15,794 bases of DNA, taken from contig CANPZR010000030.1 of NCBI GenBank assembly GCA_947589175.1, positions 1-15,794 on the forward strand, written 5' to 3'. Below, piece after piece: positions 13,086 to 15,794 of the stretch. Under the pieces are notes generated by a model. It did no database searches. It saw only the letters and a program-made list of their open reading frames with translations, and was not told where the DNA came from. Position numbers and translations under genes: made by a program. Every line of letters begins with the position of its first letter. Position 1 is the first letter of the stretch. This stretch comes from an uncultured Lachnospiraceae bacterium. GTDB taxonomy: Bacteria > Bacillota > Clostridia > Lachnospirales > Lachnospiraceae.

Positions 13086-13950
13086 TTGATATTTCCCCAA
13101 TCTCCGACGCATTCTTAAGCTGCGTGATCACCATGACATACTCTAACTGGTCAAAGTTGACCGAAGGCGTCAGGTGCGCCGTCTTGGTCAGGGAGGAGTC
13201 GTCCTCCTTTATGTCCCTGACATATCCCACGGAAAGCCCCTGCAAAAACTTGTCGCTGACGTGGGAGGTGACGATCTCGTCGCCCTCTTTGACCTTCGCC
13301 GTATTGCTGATCATCTCCACGTCAATATAGCCGTTGTAAATGCTTGTCAGGTTGCCCTTTACGATGCAGGTCTCCCCGGACTTCTCGAACATGGCGCTGA
13401 CGTTGCTCTTGTCGTCGATGATGGCCCGCACCTTGGCGTAGTGGTCTCCCGCCTCGGAGACGATGCCCACAAGGCCGTTGCCGGAAATCACGTTCATATC
13501 CACATCGACGCCGTCTTTTTTGCCCTTGTCGATATAAAATATATTGAACCAGTTATTGCCGTCCCGGCTTATAATGGTGGCGGCCACCTTGGGATAGTCC
13601 GGATACTTCTTGTTCAGGTCCAGAAGCTCCCTGTAGCTCTCCAGCTCCTTGTTCTCGTTGGCAAGAATCTTGTTGTTGTAGCTTAAAGTATTCACCTGCT
13701 CTTTCAGCTTCTGGTTCTCGTCCATGAGGTTTTCCTTGGAATCGAACAGCTCAAACTGGTCGGAAATCGACTTTCCAATGGCATTGATTCCCTTCTGCAT
13801 AGGAGCTACCAGGTCTCCCACCACTGCCTTCGCGGAGGCGAACTGATCCGAAAACCGGAAAGAAAGAACCACAAGCAGAACGCATACGCAGGAAAGCCCT
13901 ATATACAGCACTTTGGGATGTATCCAATTCTTTCTCCTTCGTCCCTTCAT
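13075..13950 (-). CDS. mreC: Rod shape-determining protein MreC
   Basis: MreC connects cytoplasmic MreB to the extracellular PBP2 transpeptidase and is thought to activate it. ATG 13950 (291 residues) is preferred because GGAGG lies 6 nt upstream; a GTG at 13956 in frame is too close to that site. A basic cytoplasmic tail (MKGRRRKNWIHPK) precedes one membrane helix (about 15-31). A coiled coil lies at about 70-112 (ENQKLKEQVNTL, ANENKELESYRELL), followed by the two beta-domain module at 120-278 (VAATIISRDGNNWFNIFYID, GLVGIVSEAG, KVRAIIDDKSNVSAM, VTSHVSDKFLQGLSVGYV). The length is normal. It starts 12 nt after the mreB stop, and its Shine-Dalgarno adjoins that stop (TAGGGGAGGG). Confidence 0.95.
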   Translation of the reverse strand: MKGRRRKNWIHPKVLYIGLSCVCVLLVVLSFRFSDQFASAKAVVGDLVAPMQKGINAIGKSISDQFELFDSKENLMDENQKLKEQVNTLSYNNKILANENKELESYRELLDLNKKYPDYPKVAATIISRDGNNWFNIFYIDKGKKDGVDVDMNVISGNGLVGIVSEAGDHYAKVRAIIDDKSNVSAMFEKSGETCIVKGNLTSIYNGYIDVEMISNTAKVKEGDEIVTSHVSDKFLQGLSVGYVRDIKEDDSSLTKTAHLTPSVNFDQLEYVMVITQLKNASEIGEISNDD

Positions 13951-13962
13951 CGACACCCTCCC

Positions 13963-14955
13963 CTATACAGTAAGCTTTGCCAGCGCCGGATCCTCAATGA
14001 TGGCTCCCAGGCCGACAATCACCGTGCTCTCCGGCTCCTCGCAGAGATTCACCTTCAGGCCCAGCTGCTCATAGATGAACCTTCCCAGATCCTTGATCTG
14101 GCTGGATCCCCCCGTGACGTACACGCCCATCTTGTAGATGTCCGAGGAAATTTCCGGCGGCGTGCGCTCCAAAATAATCTTGATGGAATCCACAATACTC
14201 TGGAATAACTCAATGAGCGCCTCGTGGATCTCCTTGCAGGTAACCGTGATCTCGCTGGGCAGCCCCGTCACCAGGTTCCGCCCGTAGATGGGCATGGAAT
14301 CATCATTGACATAGGCGCAGCCGATGGTCTTCTTGATCAGCTCCGCCGACTTCTCGCCGATGATGAAATTCTTGTCCTTTTTAATCTTGTTGATAATGAC
14401 CTCGTCGAACCGGTTTCCTCCCACCGGAATCAGGCGGCTCAGCACGATGCCGCCCAGGGAGAGGACCGAAATCTCCGTGGTGTTGGCTCCGATATCCACG
14501 ACCAGCGTACCCGTGGACTTGGTGATGTCCAGGTTCATCCCCAGGGCGTCCGCGATGGGCTTTTCCACCACGTGAATCTTTTTGGGCTTTAAGTTTGTAT
14601 TGGAAATCAGGTCAAAATAGGCCCTCTTCTCCACCTCTGTGATATCCGTGGGAACCGCGATATAGTACTCTGCTCCTTTGAGCTTCCGCTTGCCGTCCAT
14701 CTGCTGGAAAAAATAGTCGATCATCGCCTGCATGTTCCCGATATCGGCAATGACGCCGTTTTTAACCGGATAGGACACCTCGATGTTCACAGGCGCCTTC
14801 TCATACATCTCAAAGGCCTCGTTCCCCACAGCAAAGGTATGGACCTTGTTGTAAATGGCGATCACGCTCTTCTCGTGCAGAATCACGCCCTCGCCGTTTT
14901 TATAAAATTTGATGGAACTTGTTCCAAAATCAATTCCAATCGCTCTCACTGACAT
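13963..14955 (-). CDS. mreB: MreB-family actin-like cell shape protein
   Basis: MreB forms membrane-bound ATP-dependent filaments that orient cell-wall synthesis. The 330 residues have the actin-fold order: phosphate 1 GIDFGTSSIK (7-16), catalytic-region EKPIADALG with E131, phosphate 2 VVDIGANTTEISVLSLGG (152-169), and adenosine motif VYVTGGSSQIKDL (278-290). The sequence departs from the common MreB pattern at phosphate 2 (GANTT rather than GGGTT), at GGNRFDEVI (179-187; usually AGDEMDEAI) and at phosphate 1 (DFGTSSIKF rather than DLGTANTLV). It could be called Mbl or MreBH-like, but position directly ahead of mreCD favours mreB. GGAG lies 8-9 nt before the ATG, and 40 nt separate it from radC. 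Confidence 0.93.
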   Translation of the reverse strand: MSVRAIGIDFGTSSIKFYKNGEGVILHEKSVIAIYNKVHTFAVGNEAFEMYEKAPVNIEVSYPVKNGVIADIGNMQAMIDYFFQQMDGKRKLKGAEYYIAVPTDITEVEKRAYFDLISNTNLKPKKIHVVEKPIADALGMNLDITKSTGTLVVDIGANTTEISVLSLGGIVLSRLIPVGGNRFDEVIINKIKKDKNFIIGEKSAELIKKTIGCAYVNDDSMPIYGRNLVTGLPSEITVTCKEIHEALIELFQSIVDSIKIILERTPPEISSDIYKMGVYVTGGSSQIKDLGRFIYEQLGLKVNLCEEPESTVIVGLGAIIEDPALAKLTV

Positions 14956-14995
14956 TTTCTACTCTCCTCGCTTTTTCTATTGATCCACGGGCCTC

Positions 14996-15700
14996 CTAAT
15001 CCAGATAGCCCCTCTCTTTCAGGCTCACATACTGATTATCGCCGATAATGACATGGTCCACCAGAGGAACGCCGAGCAGCTTCCCGGCCTGGGACAGATG
15101 CTCCGTCGTCACAATATCCTCCCTGCTGGGAGAGGGATCTCCGCTGGGGTGGTTGTGCAGGACGACGAACTGGGCGGCGTCGTACGCAAGAGCCTGCCGC
15201 AAAATCTCCCTGGGATTGGCGGCGGAGGACCGGATCGTCCCCGCAAAAATGCACTCGCTGTGCAGAAGGCGGCTGCTGGCGTCCATGTAGGCCGCGTACA
15301 AATGCTCTGTCTCGAGATGCCTCATGTACTCCATAAAATAAGACGCCACCTTGTGCGGAGAGTCCAGTATGACGCACTCTCCCTTTGTCTGGCGCGACAG
15401 ACGCCGGGCCAGCTCCACGGCGCACAAAATCTGCACGGCCTTCACCCGTCCGATGCCCTTGATCTGCATGAGATCTTTCATTTTCAAATGATACAGGCCG
15501 ATCAGTCCGCTGTAGGACGGGTGCAGCCGCAGCAGCTCCATGGCCACCGCCAGGCTTGTCTTCTCCCTCGTCCCCGTCTTGATCAGCACTGCCAAAAGCT
15601 CCGCGTCGGACAGCGCCGACGCTCCCTCTGCCATGCATTTCTCGTAGGGCCGCTCGGAATCCGGCAGATCTTTCATGGTAAAATTCTGGGTCTTGTTCAT
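14996..15700 (-). CDS. radC: RadC/JAMM-domain protein (DUF2466)
   Basis: RadC proteins were named for DNA repair, but that role was not upheld and the biochemical function is uncertain. The 234 residues include an N-terminal helical region (LPDSERPYEKCM, ALSDAELLAVLIKTGT) with a helix-hairpin-helix motif IKGIGRVKAVQIL (80-92). The C-terminal JAMM metalloprotease-like domain has HNHPSGDPSPSRED (182-195), with H182, H184, S192 and D195 as metal-site residues, plus DHVIIGDNQYVSLKERG at the end. No good Shine-Dalgarno precedes ATG 15700 or the in-frame ATG at 15676. It is first in the visible operon, ahead of mreB, an arrangement also known in Bacillus. Confidence 0.93.
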   Translation of the reverse strand: MNKTQNFTMKDLPDSERPYEKCMAEGASALSDAELLAVLIKTGTREKTSLAVAMELLRLHPSYSGLIGLYHLKMKDLMQIKGIGRVKAVQILCAVELARRLSRQTKGECVILDSPHKVASYFMEYMRHLETEHLYAAYMDASSRLLHSECIFAGTIRSSAANPREILRQALAYDAAQFVVLHNHPSGDPSPSREDIVTTEHLSQAGKLLGVPLVDHVIIGDNQYVSLKERGYLD

Positions 15701-15731
15701 TTATTTATCAGTCTATTGGTAATCAAACATA

Positions 15732-15770
15732 ATTATATTACCATATTATTCCCGAAAAGTATACCTTTTC
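15732..15770 (-). promoter_or_regulatory. Putative promoter and palindrome upstream of radC-mre operon
   Basis: On the minus strand a perfect -10 box TATAAT is at 15732-15737, about 31 nt ahead of the radC ATG. The hexamer 17 nt further upstream (ACTTTT) is a poor -35. Over that -35 lies an inverted repeat GAAAAG-N5-CTTTTC (15754-15770). A good -10, a poor -35 and an overlapping palindrome suggest regulated transcription, but this is inference. Bases 15771-15794 hold nothing I recognise. Confidence 0.45.
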
Positions 15771-15794
15771 CACAAGATTTTTCTGTGAACTTTC

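Noticed and set aside
15771..15794. LexA-type SOS box ahead of radC
   Set aside because: The Firmicute consensus CGAACN4GTTCG is absent from the 94 nt upstream.

Overview
The window looks like chromosomal DNA of a Clostridia-class Firmicute, most likely a Lachnospiraceae member (inference from gene order and protein style; no 16S is present). It has moderate GC, tightly packed genes and strong AGGAGG-type ribosome binding sites. It also carries a minCDE set inside an mre/rodA operon, a very long class B PBP2, a DivIVA with a long tail, and an sepF-ylmH-divIVA block. I see no phage, IS, CRISPR, tRNA or rRNA. Almost every gene is a core morphogenesis or division gene on the minus strand.

Right part, reading leftwards from 15700 to 6289: radC, mreB, mreC, mreD, the PBP2 gene, minC, minD, minE, rodA, mgsA. 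Gaps run from a 20-nt overlap to 40 nt, so this is probably one transcript. It encodes the elongasome (MreBCD, PBP2 transpeptidase, RodA glycosyltransferase), the division-site selector (MinCDE) and one metabolic enzyme, methylglyoxal synthase. A hairpin at 6269-6290 closes it.

Middle, 5941-6290: a single plus-strand gene for a 64-residue DUF378 membrane protein. It is divergent from the left operon and convergent with mgsA.

Left part, reading leftwards from 5940 to beyond base 1: an HlyD/membrane-fusion-like protein, yggS (PLP homeostasis), sepF (FtsZ anchor), ylmH (S4 RNA-binding), divIVA (polar coiled coil), lspA (signal peptidase II) and rluD (pseudouridine synthase, cut by the window edge). 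All but the first belong to the familiar ylm-type division neighbourhood of Firmicutes.

Most unusual features: (1) an 18-bp in-frame tandem repeat inside the rluD catalytic domain, with a 12-bp in-frame repeat in the divIVA tail and a ~31-bp non-coding repeat upstream of yggS; (2) a PBP2 with a ~240-residue insertion and a textbook EF-hand-type loop outside the membrane; (3) an HlyD-like protein fixed to a division operon with no transporter partner; (4) a DivIVA whose membrane-inserting Phe/Arg is replaced by lysines; (5) a methylglyoxal synthase with Glu at the position of the catalytic Asp.
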